Assembly (NCBI GenBank): GCA_014529385.2
Contig: JABFUD020000355.1
Location: 1 to 64,000, forward strand
Direction: 5' to 3'
Length of the DNA stretch: 64,000 bases
From: Adiantum capillus-veneris
Lineage: Eukaryota > Streptophyta > Polypodiopsida > Polypodiales > Pteridaceae
The notes below the pieces were generated by a model. It did no database searches and was not told the origin of the DNA. It saw only the letters and a program-made list of their open reading frames with translations. The translations under genes and the position numbers were made by a program. Shown piece by piece: positions 43,707 through 55,835 of this stretch (its first letter is position 1; each line of letters starts with the position of its first letter).

Positions 43707-44855
43707 CTAGGTTGGATCAGCCCTTTTTATAACTGCTCGTGCTGTTTCTGAAATTGTGTCAGGCCAAGGAAGAGACATGTAAAAGCGATTGACAAAACGG
43801 ACAATCGAAAAACGATGTGAATTCCTTGAATGCAAACTTTTTTTATTTTCGAGAGTGATCCGCATACATCCGTGCTCATCCATGAGTGAATCATGTGCAT
43901 CGTACAATATGGCATGCCTATCAAAAGGGAACACGTAAAGACGGTGACGAAAATACAAGAAACCGTCACGAATGAAAAACTCGAACAATGTGTGCTGACT
44001 AATCATGCAAATACACAATACTTCCTGAGTGATTTCTTTGGACCTCGACTCGAGAGCCAAGATCGGTCCGTTGTAACTGATCGTATCTACAATGAGGTTA
44101 GATTCACTAGAAAAATCATCATCTAAACCATCATCCTTGCGAACAATCACATCTCTATCATGCAAAAAATGTGCGTCATGCTTTGAAGAAGAAAGGACTA
44201 AGAGAGTCTCCTTCTCCTGTTCCTTTTCAAGCTTCCCCTGCACATTAGAAATGAGAGGTAAAGAATGAAGATCCCCCTCACCACGAATGATAATGGAAGA
44301 TTCACTTTTGGCATTTAGAGTGAGAGTATTGTTTGCCCAATCAATGAGAGGGTTAATCTCACGAAACCATCTAATGCCCAAAATCATATCACATCCTGAG
44401 AGAGAGGACACGACAAATTTTCTACGGAAGGAAGCTTGCTGAACAGTGAATAACACATCAAGGCACTCTCGTGTAATGAGAGAGTCCATACCACAACACC
44501 TTGAGAGGAGTTGTTGGCTAATCTCTAGACGGGCTCTCTCTACAAGAGAGTTACCAATCACATCATGCATACTACCTGAATCAAACAATATCACAAAACG
44601 TTGACCCTTCATATGACCATAACATTTAAAGAGAGACTCATCAATGTGTGTGTCAGAAACATGTGGAGACTCAGATTGGTTCACCAAAGTGCTTGGGGTA
44701 GCTGTCGGTGCTTTGGGTTCTTTAGGTGGTGTTGTCTTAGAACAAGCCTTCTTAATATGACCCTTGACGTGACATTGACAACATCGACCTTCCTTAGCAT
44801 AAATGACTTGTTCTTCTGGCGTTATGTACCCTCCTATAATTCCTTGTGCAGCTTT
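43707..44855 (-). CDS. Zinc knuckle, protease and unknown module, inverted copy
   Basis: Same 326-codon stretch as 11546-12526 without any amino-acid change, extended upstream through the zinc knuckle. It keeps the intact DSG. Confidence 0.8.
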   Translation of the reverse strand, partial: KAAQGIIGGYITPEEQVIYAKEGRCCQCHVKGHIKKACSKTTPPKEPKAPTATPSTLVNQSESPHVSDTHIDESLFKCYGHMKGQRFVILFDSGSMHDVIGNSLVERARLEISQQLLSRCCGMDSLITRECLDVLFTVQQASFRRKFVVSSLSGCDMILGIRWFREINPLIDWANNTLTLNAKSESSIIIRGEGDLHSLPLISNVQGKLEKEQEKETLLVLSSSKHDAHFLHDRDVIVRKDDGLDDDFSSESNLIVDTISYNGPILALESRSKEITQEVLCICMISQHTLFEFFIRDGFLYFRHRLYVFPFDRHAILYDAHDSLMDEHGCMRITLENKKSLHSRNSHRFSIVRFVNRFYMSLPWPDTISETARAVIKRADPT

Positions 44856-45085
44856 TCATATCGGTGAGCTTAGGTTTAGCAAGTGTGTTAGCTTTACCCT
44901 TAGATTCATTTTGAGAGTTCTTTTCCGAAGGATGAGAGGAAGATTGGCTAGAAGAGTTACCATTCTTACCATTTTATTGTTCTTACCATTCCATGGGTTC
45001 TGAGGAGTCTGAGAGGTACTGTGAGAAGACTTGTTCTCCATAGGATTTCTTGTGTTGTGCTTCATCTCCTGTGCGAGAGCAATCG

Positions 45086-46290
45086 TGTCACGTGACACAT
45101 CCCAACCCTATGTGTCCGTGGACAAGCTACACCACAGCAAGGTTCAGTCAGTCCAGTCAGTCTAGATTTAGCAGTGATCTGGCACTTTTGTGAGTCTATT
45201 CGTAGACCGTGCATGCGCAGTCACTGAGTGTAGATGCATATCCTCCAGTTGCACGCAGCATGATCATCAGTATTCCCTTCAGAATCCATCAGATTCAGTC
45301 AAGGGAATTTTCCAGTGCATTTAGCCTATTTTTTCTATTTTTGGTTATTTTCACTTATTATTTTAAGTGACTTTCCAACAAAAGTAGGTAGGGCAATTTT
45401 GCTAAGTTAATATATAAGCAAACCCAAGTTAGCACTTTCTGGCAGAAGAGGCAGCAGGAGCTTCCCGCTCGACAGGCAACTTCTCAGTAGTACCTCCCCC
45501 AGCACCCCTAGAGTTTTTGGATCCCCAACCTCGCCAAGCATTTTCCCAGATCCTTGGCGATTTCAGCCCTTCATCATCACCGTCGACAGTCAGGCCCTAG
45601 CATTTCCTGCTAGGCATCCCTATCGCCATCCAAAACCCACATCAGCCCCAGCGTTTTACTAACGCTAGCAACATCTGCATCTTCTCAACGTTTTCAGCCC
45701 AAAACGCCAGCAAGCTCCTGCAGACCCTCAGCGTTTTCAACAAGCGACATCAGCAACAAAAACGCAGATTTTCAGCAGCACAAAAACGCAGATTTCAGCA
45801 GATAGAAACGCAGCAGAATTCAGCCTAAGTGGTTGCAGAAGTTCCCTCATTTTCAGCCCATAGAAACGCAACCAAAACAGTCATTTTCAGCCACCGAAAC
45901 AGTCCCGAAATTCAGTAAATAGAAGATCTCAGATTTCAGCCATCAAGTCGTCATCGTCATCACCGTCGTCGTCATCGGCATAGTCCAAGTTGCATCAGTC
46001 CATTACATACGCATTGTACCACTTTGTGCAATCAAAAGTAGACCACTCTCGCCGATGAGAGTGGGGCCTTCGGAGGAGGGTTTTACAACCTCTCGGGTGT
46101 CGTATCTCTTTTCTCTCCTTCTCTCAGTCTCATTCACTTGCACGCACAATATCCACTCACTTTGTTCGTGATCATAGCACTCTCCATAAGACGGAAGGCT
46201 CTCTCCTTCCCTAAGAACTAAAAGGAACCTTGAGCAAATAAAGATCACTAATCTTGAGAAAATACAACATTCATTCTGCTGCACCTTACA
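45086..46290 (+). mobile_element. Family C solo LTR, inverted copy, TSD AATCG
   Basis: AATCG at 45081-45085 and 46291-46295. It starts TGTCACGTGACA and ends GCACCTTACA. The gag fragments on either side match 9896-9942 and 11148-11377. Confidence 0.92.
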
Positions 46291-46337
46291 AATCGCTTCC
46301 ACCTTGTTGAGATCCACTAGATCGAGTACCGTCGAGT

Positions 46338-46668
46338 CAGCCAACATTTTCAGATTCAGCCCGCTGTCCGCAGGCTTCAGCATATGCGTTTTCAGCGCAT
46401 TGTCGTCGCATCGTCGCCATCGCCATCCTCACCGACATAGTGTCAGTATTCAACAGAAAGTCAGCAGTTTGCAGATTTCAGCATTTCAGCCCTAGCGTTT
46501 TCAGTTTTCAGCCCGTCCTCATCATCGTCATCATTGTCGTCTCGCCATCGTCGGCAAGTGCATTGCATCTAGACCATTGTACCAGATTTGTGCAATCTAT
46601 AGCATAGACCTCTCGCCATCGAGAGGGGGGTCCTTGGAGGAGGGTTTAAGAACCGTCTGGTGTCGTCT

Positions 46669-46759
<91 letters not shown>

Positions 46760-46916
46760 CCTTCATTCACAATAGCATTCACTTTGTTTGTGATCATTGC
46801 AATCTCTCTCTAAGGGAACAAAAGGCTCTCCCTTCCGTAAGTAAAAGAAACCCTTGAGCACAGTTCGGAGCACTCATCTTGATCAATATCAACATTCACT
46901 TCTGCTGCACCTTACA
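46338..46916 (+). mobile_element. Truncated family C LTR, inverted copy
   Basis: Counterpart of 9319-9895, with the CT run at about 46671-46755. Confidence 0.77.
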
Positions 46917-47723
46917 ATGCGGCAACTGAAGGCCATGGGAGTCTACAGCTCTTCAATCGGGCATCGGATTATCAAGATACTTACGTTTGAAGTCGGCAAC
47001 AGTTGCCGACAAGATGGTATCAAGTGAATTTTTGTGATTTTGGACGGCTCGATCAACGAGCTCGGTGCAATCAAAACGGGGTGGTACTCACGTGGCTTGG
47101 CCATCAGGTAACTGAGCAGGAGATTGTAGGGCACTGAAGCATGGGCAATTATGTGATAACTTTGTGGAATTTTTTGGTGGTTTTGGGGAGCCTTTGAGGG
47201 CCAATGCTTCCAGGAATGCCACGTGGCTCTAGCCATATCCCACGTGAGCAGTACACGGCAAAAGAGAAGGGGTACATAACCTAAAGCATGGGCTAAACGT
47301 TGGCATCACAAGGAAGTGAAGCTATGGTGGATTTCTGTGTCGAGAGCTGCGGGCGTGCGCGCGGGCGGCTCTGTCGCCGTCAGGAGTCGGTGCGACCCAT
47401 AGTGCCGCTCGGCGTCGTATGGGGGTAGTAATGATGTGGCATGGTGCAGGCACTCAATCCCTCGGCCCGATTGGGTGCAAATCTTTTTTGAGAGCAAGGG
47501 GGGAGTCCCACCCTTTTCATGGCGCCATGACAACCAAGGGGACTCTCCCACATGTCTTGGCATCCAAGCATTCAAGAGGCGCCTCACATGCAGGAAAAGC
47601 AAAGCTAAAAGAGGGAGTTTATACTAAAAATAGAAGAGGTTGTACATGACCTATATGGGCCAGTTTTTTGGCAGTTTTGTGGGGACTCGGTTTTTGAAGA
47701 GGAAGAGGGAGTTCTCAGCAGAG
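46917..47723. other. Inverted copy of unassigned 8512-9318
   Basis: Same content, with the GC-rich patch at about 47335-47420. Confidence 0.5.
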
Positions 47724-47728
47724 CTCGA

Positions 47729-48974
47729 TGTGACAAACTGCTGACGTGTCAAAGCCTAAAGATTGGAGCCAACTTACAGATGTGGCCAAGGGGCTTAAAC
47801 TGTCACAAAGTGATGACGTGGCTGCCCGAGAGCAGAAACCCTAACTGCTGAAACCCTAAATCTAGAAAAACCCTAACCCTAAAACCTGCAAACCCTAATT
47901 TTGCTGCCAAAAACCCTAAAACTACAGAAACCCTAACCCTAACCCTAACCCTAAGGGTAGCAAGGAGATTTCCGCGTTTTGCGCAGGCTGATGACGTGGC
48001 AGGCTGTACGGATTTCCGTGATTTACGCTAGCAGCTTTTTGGCTTTGCTTTTGGACCAAAAGCTTTTGAGTTTTGAAGGCTTTTCATTGTAATTGCTTTT
48101 TAGGCCAAGGGCCTTTAAATATGAGGTTAGGGCTCATTCTCTGGCATGCTTCCTGGTGAAGGTGCTGAGTCTGGAGTACCGGTTTGTACTATGTTGATGC
48201 AATATAAAGAAATACCGAAAGGGGCGCCAAGGTTTGGAGCCAATACTCTTTGGGGTGGAATTCCGCCACTCCATGTCGCCTGTCGTCTCTCTCTGTTTCA
48301 GTTCAGTTGTTATTGAAGTGCTAAAAGCGTGTTCAGTCTGTTCTTTTCTATTGGCACGTGGTGCCTGTCTTGTGATGGTTACAGATGTGGCCGAGGGGCC
48401 TAAACTGTCACAAAGTGATGACATGGCTGCCCGAGAGCAGAAACCCTAACTGCTGAAAACCTAATTCTAGAAAACCCTAACCCTAAAACCTGCAAACCCT
48501 AATTTTGCTACCGAAAACCCTAAAACTACAAAAACCCTAACCCTAACCCTAAGGGCAACAGGGAGATTTCCGCGTTTTGCGCTGGTTGATGACATGGCAG
48601 GTTGTACGGATTTCCATGATTTACGTTGGTAGCTTTTTGGCTTTGCTTTTGGACCAGAAGCTTTTGAGTTTTAAAGGCTTTTCACTGTAATTGCTTTTTA
48701 GGCCGAGGGCCTTTAAATATGAGGTTAGGGCTCATTCTCTGGCATGCTTCCTGGCGAAGGTGCAGAGTCGGGAGTACCGGCTTGTACTATGTTGATGCAA
48801 TATAAAGAAATACCGAAAGGGGCGCCAAGGTTTGGGGCCAATACTCTCTGGGTGGAATTCCGCCACTTCATGTCGTGTGCCGTCTCTCTCTCTTTCAGTT
48901 CAGTTGTTATTAAAGTGCTAAAAGCGTGTTCAGTCTGTTCTTTTCTATTGGCACGTGGTGCCCGTCTTGTGACA
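47729..48974 (+). mobile_element. Solo LTR with tandem duplication, inverted copy, TSD CTCGA
   Basis: CTCGA at 47724-47728 and 48975-48979. The CCCTAA blocks are at about 47833-47955 and 48434-48556. Confidence 0.88.
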
Positions 48975-48979
48975 CTCGA

Positions 48980-49524
48980 GGGGAGCGTTTGCAGGAGGCT
49001 CAACGAGGAGCTCTCGGAGGAGGTGTTTTTGGAGAGCAGGAGGGTTCTCAGCGAGGAGAACTCCGCGAGGAAGAAGACTGCCGAAGTGTTTTTTTTGCAC
49101 TCATTGTGCTCATGCTGACAGAGCCGATGGTAGCAGGTTTCATGGTGTTGTTGTAGATAGTTTTGTGTCATAATCGAAGAAAATCATTGCCAAATTCTGT
49201 GTCGTTTCTTCCCCTTTCCCCCCTTCTCGTCTTTGCTCTGCTCCAAGTGCTTGGCGCCGGTGTGTGAGAGATGTGTGTGCCTCCCCGGGCCTCTGTGTGT
49301 GTGAGAGAGAGAAAGAGAGAGAGGTGTGCATTGTGAGATTGTTCTAAACGGGCAGAATTGGTGTGGTATGCTATCAATGATTGTGTAAAACGTTCGTGCA
49401 TTGGTATGTGTACAGACGGTGGTTTGCTTGTGGATTGTGTCGAGTTTTGAAGGTAAACTCTGGTGGATTGGGGTGCTGTGTATATTCTGGGCTATAGAGA
49501 GGCAATTGTTTGTGCGCTGGGTGT
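48980..49524. other. Inverted copy of unassigned 6711-7256
   Basis: Same content. Small indels in the purine- and CT-rich stretches distinguish the copies. Confidence 0.5.
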
Positions 49525-50055
49525 TATGTCGGGTGTGTTTCTCTTTCATCCTTACCAACGTCTCGGTTGAGTCCTTGGCTTTATCTGCGTTTTCTGACCC
49601 CTGTGACGCTTCAGGAGCCGCTTTTGTGAAGGGCTTCTTTGCTGAATTTTTCTTGGGCTAACTCTCTCTGACGTTGCCTCGGAACCCACTGTCCTCTCCC
49701 TTCAACAAGGCATGACCACTGTTGGCAACTTCCATAAGCTGGGTAAGGGTAGCCATTTTGTTCTTTGTACAATAGTTTCGAAGCCCTTTAGGCAGCCCAC
49801 AACAATACTTCTCAATCTGTTCTGTCAGTGGCACAAACCCGTAGGAGGTTACTGAGAGCAACGCTTTACAGAACCTCTGATTGTACTCCTCTAGGCTCTT
49901 GCAAGCAACCGTAGTGAGTTGGTGCCAATCTGTCATGACATCGGCCTCGGATTCATTCGACAGCCACGCAGATGCAAACACCTCTTGGAGTAAACCCATG
50001 TGGTCAGTGCCTGTCCTTGCATCAACAGTGTCGTCCACCATGTACACGCATTACC
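49525..50055 (-). pseudogene. Gypsy gag 3' part, inverted copy
   Basis: Counterpart of 6183-6710. TTACC at 50051-50055 is the target duplication of the neighbouring family B LTR. Confidence 0.82.
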
Positions 50056-52061
50056 CGTCACAAACGAGAGCGTATAACAATATAAAATACATTCGGATAA
50101 ATAGGATTTATCACTTATTACTGAAGCCAGACGATATAGAGAGAAATAAATAGAGAGAGAGATAGAGAGTGAGAAGATCGAACACACTCGGGACCAGAAG
50201 ATGGGTTGGTCCCCCCCCCGTAATAGTATCTTTATTACTGAGGAGAAGTCTATACAAGCACTTGAACCGAACGTATTACCACGTTCGTTCTAGAATAAGA
50301 CTTGATGGTTCCCGAAGCCTCAGCTTCCGATTCCTAGGGCAAAACCCTATTCCAAGGAACTTCCCTTCCTTATTCCAATTCCTCGAGAATCAAGGTTTTC
50401 GCCTCTGGATCTCACCGTCTAGACTTAGGGCATGGCATCCCTGCAACTCGTTTCCAACTCTCTTTCCAGAGTCCTCTTCCCGCAGAACAACTCTGCTTTC
50501 CCGGACACGAAGTCCTTACTTGGGAATCCCAACTTCCGGATCACAACTTAAGAGACTACTTCTCTCCGATCCGTGGATCTACTTCCCAAACTCGGGTACG
50601 AAACCCTTGGGCTGATCTGGCTCTAGTTCCTCAGAGCGCTTTTCTCCTGCAGAGGCTCATGCCTTCCTCTGCTCCTACTCCCTCACAAAGAGGAAGTACA
50701 CCTGCAATCAAATACTCAAAGATCATAGCATGAAAATCGTTACCTTCAAAGTCTCGACGCTCAAAACGCAACTCGGTTCTCGAAAAGCAATTCCTCGGAA
50801 GAGATCTCTACATAGAAAATCCTCTCTTCCAATCCTACACACAAAAGAGGTGTGTTCTCGGGTTCCTTCTCGTAAATCAGCCCCGTCTACGACGTTTATG
50901 GGCTGAAAACAGAGAAAAACAACAACTTGTCGCGATGGAAACATGCTTCGTAGGCACTTCTTCGCGAGGGAACTCGCACACTGGGTCTTGGCGACATCTG
51001 GTACACTTGGGGCAGCCATGGGCATCACCGGCAACGTATTCTTTACAGCTGAAATCTGCAGCAGCATCTCCTCCTTGCAAAGATTGGTCCTCCCCTCTGA
51101 GTAAGGGCATGTGATGCTTTTATAACTCCTAGCCACGAGCACAAATAGCTGCTCGCATAGAGATCGCGGCCGTTTTTTTTTTTTTTTTTTTCAAAAAAAA
51201 TTTTTCGTTTTTTTTTTTTCGCTGCTCTGACAGAAAAAAAGAGAGAGAAAACACTGGCTGATTTGTTGCCTTATTTATCAGATGGCTGCCCACTTATTAA
51301 GTGGGCAGTGGGCAGTCGGTCACCTTTAAAAATGGTCTGAATCTGTCCAAAAACTCAATAAAACCTTATAAGTTAAAAACAATGCTTTCACAGTACTTCC
51401 CAGGCGTCCCTGGATGCAATCACATGCACAGTTGCAATCAGACATAGACTTCCTCGCGAGAAAGCATCTGCTTTCCCGAAAGGCAATCCCGCTTTCTCAG
51501 AAAGCATGTGTTTTTCCTCAAAGTTTCCTCTGAACCCATCTTCATTCAAGTGCTTGCTTTTCCTTGTGCACAATTCTAACACAGTTCGGAATTTCCTCCT
51601 GACTATGGATATTCCCTTTCCGATGCACCCGTCACCCACCTTGTGACGCATCAGGAATACCCATCACCTAGTCCTTTCCTACCGAACTTACGGTACAATC
51701 TCCTTCACGATGCTCTATGTCACCCATCCTATGACGCATCAGAGATGTCCGTTCCCGGATGGTCGGATACTTCTTTCCGATGCTCCCTGTCACCCATCCG
51801 ATGTGACGCATCAGAAGTACCCGTTCTTGGTGGCCTTACATATATTCCCGTTCTCAGTGCTCCCGTCATTACTTTGAATGACGCACTAGGAATACTCTGT
51901 ACTCGGATGTCTCCAGTGAGAAAAACCCTCTCACTTAAAATTCCAATCATTCATTTAGAATTATTTTTCCTTGGTGTTCCAAGCGAGAAAACCCTCTCAC
52001 TTATAAATCCAATAATTCATTTAGAATTATTTTTCTGTAAGATAAAGCCAATTTAGCAACA
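50056..52061 (-). mobile_element. Family B solo LTR, inverted copy 1, TSD TTACC
   Basis: Counterpart of 4178-6182. TTACC at 50051-50055 and 52062-52066. Confidence 0.9.
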
Positions 52062-52066
52062 TTACC

Positions 52067-52629
52067 TTTCAAGAAAATGGTAGATTTCCTAACCTTGGAG
52101 GCCTCTCTAAAATTCCCCCCCTGCATAGACACTATCAAACTACTGGAGGAAAGTAAGAGCCTTCGTCTTGTCCTCAAATCCGCTCAAAGTATCAAACTTC
52201 ACAGTTGCACCACCTTCTTTGTATGGTATTGGCTTTTCCAGTGCTCCCAAATTATTATAGAGAAGTGTCTGCAACATGGGCACTGTAATAGGGATCATCG
52301 GCGCCCCTTGGCCATTGACATTCTGAGTCACTCGTGCCATAGTTGTCTGCCGGTCGAAAAAACCAGCCATGCCAAAGTTTCCTTGTGGCACCCCAAACTG
52401 GCTGTGATTACACTGAAACCCTTGTTGCATGCCAATATTACCATACATGGGGTTTGGCATCATGCCTTGCATACCCCCAAAGACTGTTCCTGGCATATAA
52501 CCCAGGATGTACCATGGGTGGTGGAAGAACCTGTTGCATAGCCTGGAAAACGGTTCCCTGTCCATTTAATGTAACATTTGGACTCTGAAAGGTGGTTGGT
52601 TGAACTGGCAAAGCCTGTGGAATCGGCAT
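52067..52629 (-). pseudogene. Gypsy gag 5' part, inverted copy
   Basis: Start codon at 52627-52629. It has an extra T in the GGGTTATATGCC stretch that shifts the frame, and restores the G that copy 1 lacks near 3880, so the downstream 141-codon stretch (52140-52565) is open. Confidence 0.82.
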
Positions 52630-52731
52630 CTCAGCACGGCAGGAAGCACTCGCATGTTGCGGAGTTAGTTGGGACTCGAAGACAAATCCACTTCTTAAGG
52701 AACAAGTGATTCGGTCCTGGCGACGGAACCA

Positions 52732-54064
52732 TAAACCGGCCCGTAGACTCACTATAGGGCAGTAGACTTTAGCTTTCACCCGATCTTTCCACTGTTAAAC
52801 TTTACGACACAGAGGAACTTCACTTCAAACAAAAACACGGCTTGGCAGCTAGAGTGCTTCCAAGCAGACACCGACACCCTGTAGGCCCCAAAGACTGGCG
52901 CCCCTTTCGGTATTTCTCTATTCTTATTGCAAATAGACTATCCGAATGCTTTCACCAAGCTGTCCAAACCTGTCCATGGCTGTAATTGCAAATTTTTTAC
53001 CCAATTTCGCCATCATAATGGAGCAAAACCCCTGTAGGTCAAAAATACACGTCAAGGACACTTTCCCTTGCATTTTGGACGCTTTCCGATGAGATGCATG
53101 TCAATTTCAGCATGCTGTAATCCCCTATTTTGTCACTGTCAGGTGCCTAAAACCCTGTATACGCATCCCAAGGCTTTCTTGAGGCTCCCCTGGTGATTTC
53201 TTGCAATTTAGGTGCTAAACCCTAAGCCTGCAAAAAAACAAAGCAAGCTGTAATTTTCTGTTTTAGATCGTTTTGAGCGGAGCGAACATGTCTACGCGTG
53301 TCTCAAGTGCTCCCGCACGCAATGGGACAATTCCCCTTTGAATCGGACGAGTTTTCACCCGAGAAAACTCTCCATTCTCGCAATCCTTCGTATTGGAATT
53401 GTGCCTACCTATGGGGGATTAGCAATTAGCTAATCCAGTACCGGTTCAAAAGGCTCTTGCCTTAGCAAACGCGCATAAAAACCCCAGAATTGTCCATGGT
53501 CAACTGAGAACCCCAACTACAGGGGCATTACTATATGCGCAAAGGGGGGAGAGATGTGCGAGAGCAAGTCATTGCGCTACATGAGACAACGGAGAAGGCA
53601 AGCTTTCCATTAAAGCTGTGATCAACCCACTACTCACACACACAATGTAGTCACTTTTGTGCAAGATCAGCCTCCACTCTCAATTTTGGGTGCCTCTCTT
53701 GCCGCTGAGTCTGGAAAATCCGTATGGAGCTCCCACGTGTCCCTTATGCCCTTAAATTCCTAGTACCTTTTAAGTTAAATTCCTAGTACCCACCAACTTA
53801 TAAGTGTCGCGTGGGGCTTAAATGACTTTGAATTGAGCCTAGATACCCTTTTACTGCTCAAATTTCAGTGCCGATTGACCCGTCCAACTCATGGCGACCT
53901 GGTCTTTACGGCTGCTGCGGGTGAAACTCTCGACCATTGGCCGTTTCACACTGGCCATACAATGTCCAACCAATTGTGACTTCAAAAGAGCGTCTCAAAA
54001 ATCAAATAAAATCAAGGGAAAGAAACCAACAACTAATGTTAGTGGTTGTCACAACCTTGTGACA
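52732..54064 (-). mobile_element. Gypsy-type LTR (family A), inverted copy
   Basis: Counterpart of 2178-3510, with the full-length hallmark (four Gs) at about 52896-52915. It has two bases fewer in the TTTCACCC stretch than copy 1. Confidence 0.75.
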
Positions 54065-54084
54065 CTCTTTCCTTCCTCCAACAA

Positions 54085-54510
54085 TTAGATATTGCATATG
54101 CAGAGGGGAATTTTTACAATTGCTTCGAAAGTTTCAAAGAGTTGCCACTTTCTTAAAAGGAAATGCGCGTTCAAGGTGGACAACTTTATTAATGCAAGGG
54201 CAAGCACATGCCGCATGGGTTTCTTTCAAACAGATTTTCGCATCTACATGGCTATCAAATGAGTTTTGATGTTATCACAGATTGGCACCAACTCAATGCG
54301 GCTAATTACAAAACTTTAGTGGAGTACAATCGAAAGTTTTGTAAAGCGCTACTTCCAGTAACTTCCTATAGATTTGTGTCATTAATAGAGCAGATAGAAA
54401 AATATTGTTGTGGGCTGCCTAAAGGGCTCAAAAATAATTGTACAAAGACTAGAGTGGCCATTGTATCAGCTTCTACTATCACTTTTGTAATTAAAAATTG
54501 TTTGTGTATT
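54085..54510 (+). pseudogene. Gypsy gag remnant, inverted copy
   Basis: Counterpart of 1735-2157. Confidence 0.8.
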
Positions 54511-54614
54511 TGATTTTTGCACGTCATGTTTCAAATAATTGTCAATCAAATTTATCGTCATTAAATAGAGAAAGGTCAGCTCTTTTGCGAGAGTTCAACG
54601 ACTGTTTTTATTAC

Positions 54615-55337
54615 CATCTCAGTTTTACTGCTGGAGAGGCCTAAGGATCATGCGATAGATTTGGTGCCAGGTTGTAGCCCACCAAATAGACCTCGGTGCA
54701 GGGTTAGTGCAGCCCAGCAGAAAGAGATTATAAGCCAAGTAAAGGAGCTGCTAGAAAAAGGATTGATTCAACCTAGCGCTTCACCCTTTTGCTCTCCAAT
54801 GCTCTTAGTGCAGAAGAAAGATGACTCTTGGCACATGTGTATTGATTACCGTGCGTTGAATAAGAATACCATCAAGAACAAATTTCCTATTCCAACGAAT
54901 GATGATATTCTTGATCACTTAGAGGGTGGTAGAGGATGTGCACAAGACTGCATTTAGAACGACATTTGGTCTATATGAGTTTTTAGTGATGCCCTTTGGT
55001 CTTACAAATGCCCCTGCTATGTTCAATAGGATAATGAATAGAATTTCCCGTCCACATCAAAAATCTGTTGACACATTCTTCGATGACATGATAGTCTATT
55101 CGAAGAATGAAGAGGAGCATAGGCATCACTTGACCATTGTGTTCAAAGAGTTACATAATAACAGGTTGCTCACCAATGCAAAGAAAAGTGAATTCATCCT
55201 AGAAAAGATCCACTTTCTAGGGTATAAAGTGTCAAGGATTGTGTCCAGATAAATCCTGCTAAGGTTAAAGAAATCAAGGCATGGCCAGCTTTAAAGACTG
55301 TGCATGTTGTCCGTAGCTTCTTGGGACTTTGTTCTTA
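54615..55337 (+). pseudogene. Gypsy RT remnant, inverted copy
   Basis: Counterpart of 905-1625, with the same internal deletion (frames 54661-54957 and 54926-55252). Confidence 0.88.
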
Positions 55338-55835
55338 TTACAGAAGATTTATTTGTAATTTTGGGCGCAAATTGTGTGGTACGCAAATTCTATCTTCATA
55401 ATACAATACATCATCTTCTATTGTATATGTTGCAAACAAGTTCATTTCTGCATGTGTGGGAGTTGTTGTTCAAAGTACTCGAAAAACTTCAACAAAATCT
55501 CGATGAGTCAAAGATTCATCTTTTAAACAATCAAGAATATCAAAAACAATTGTAGATCTCGCCATATTCGTAGCTTGGGGCATTCTACTGAGTGCATCTA
55601 GTATTGAATACTGAAGTCTTGAAACATATTCAATGATCATGTGGAAATTTGCTAAAAATTCCACCCAGCGTCCTTGTCGAGGATTCATTACTGGCTGTGT
55701 GAAAATATATTGCAGTGATTGATGATCCGTCTTGACAACAGAGTCAGCTCCCAAACGGTACTGTTTCCATGTATGATATGCATGGACAATGGCTAGAAAC
55801 TCCCTGTCATAGACTGGATATCGGATCTGTATAGC
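55337..55835 (-). pseudogene. Gypsy RNase H (3' half) and integrase start, inverted copy
   Basis: Open for 124 codons (55470-55844), unlike the window-start copy. ATAGC at 55831-55835 is the target duplication of the next LTR. Confidence 0.86.
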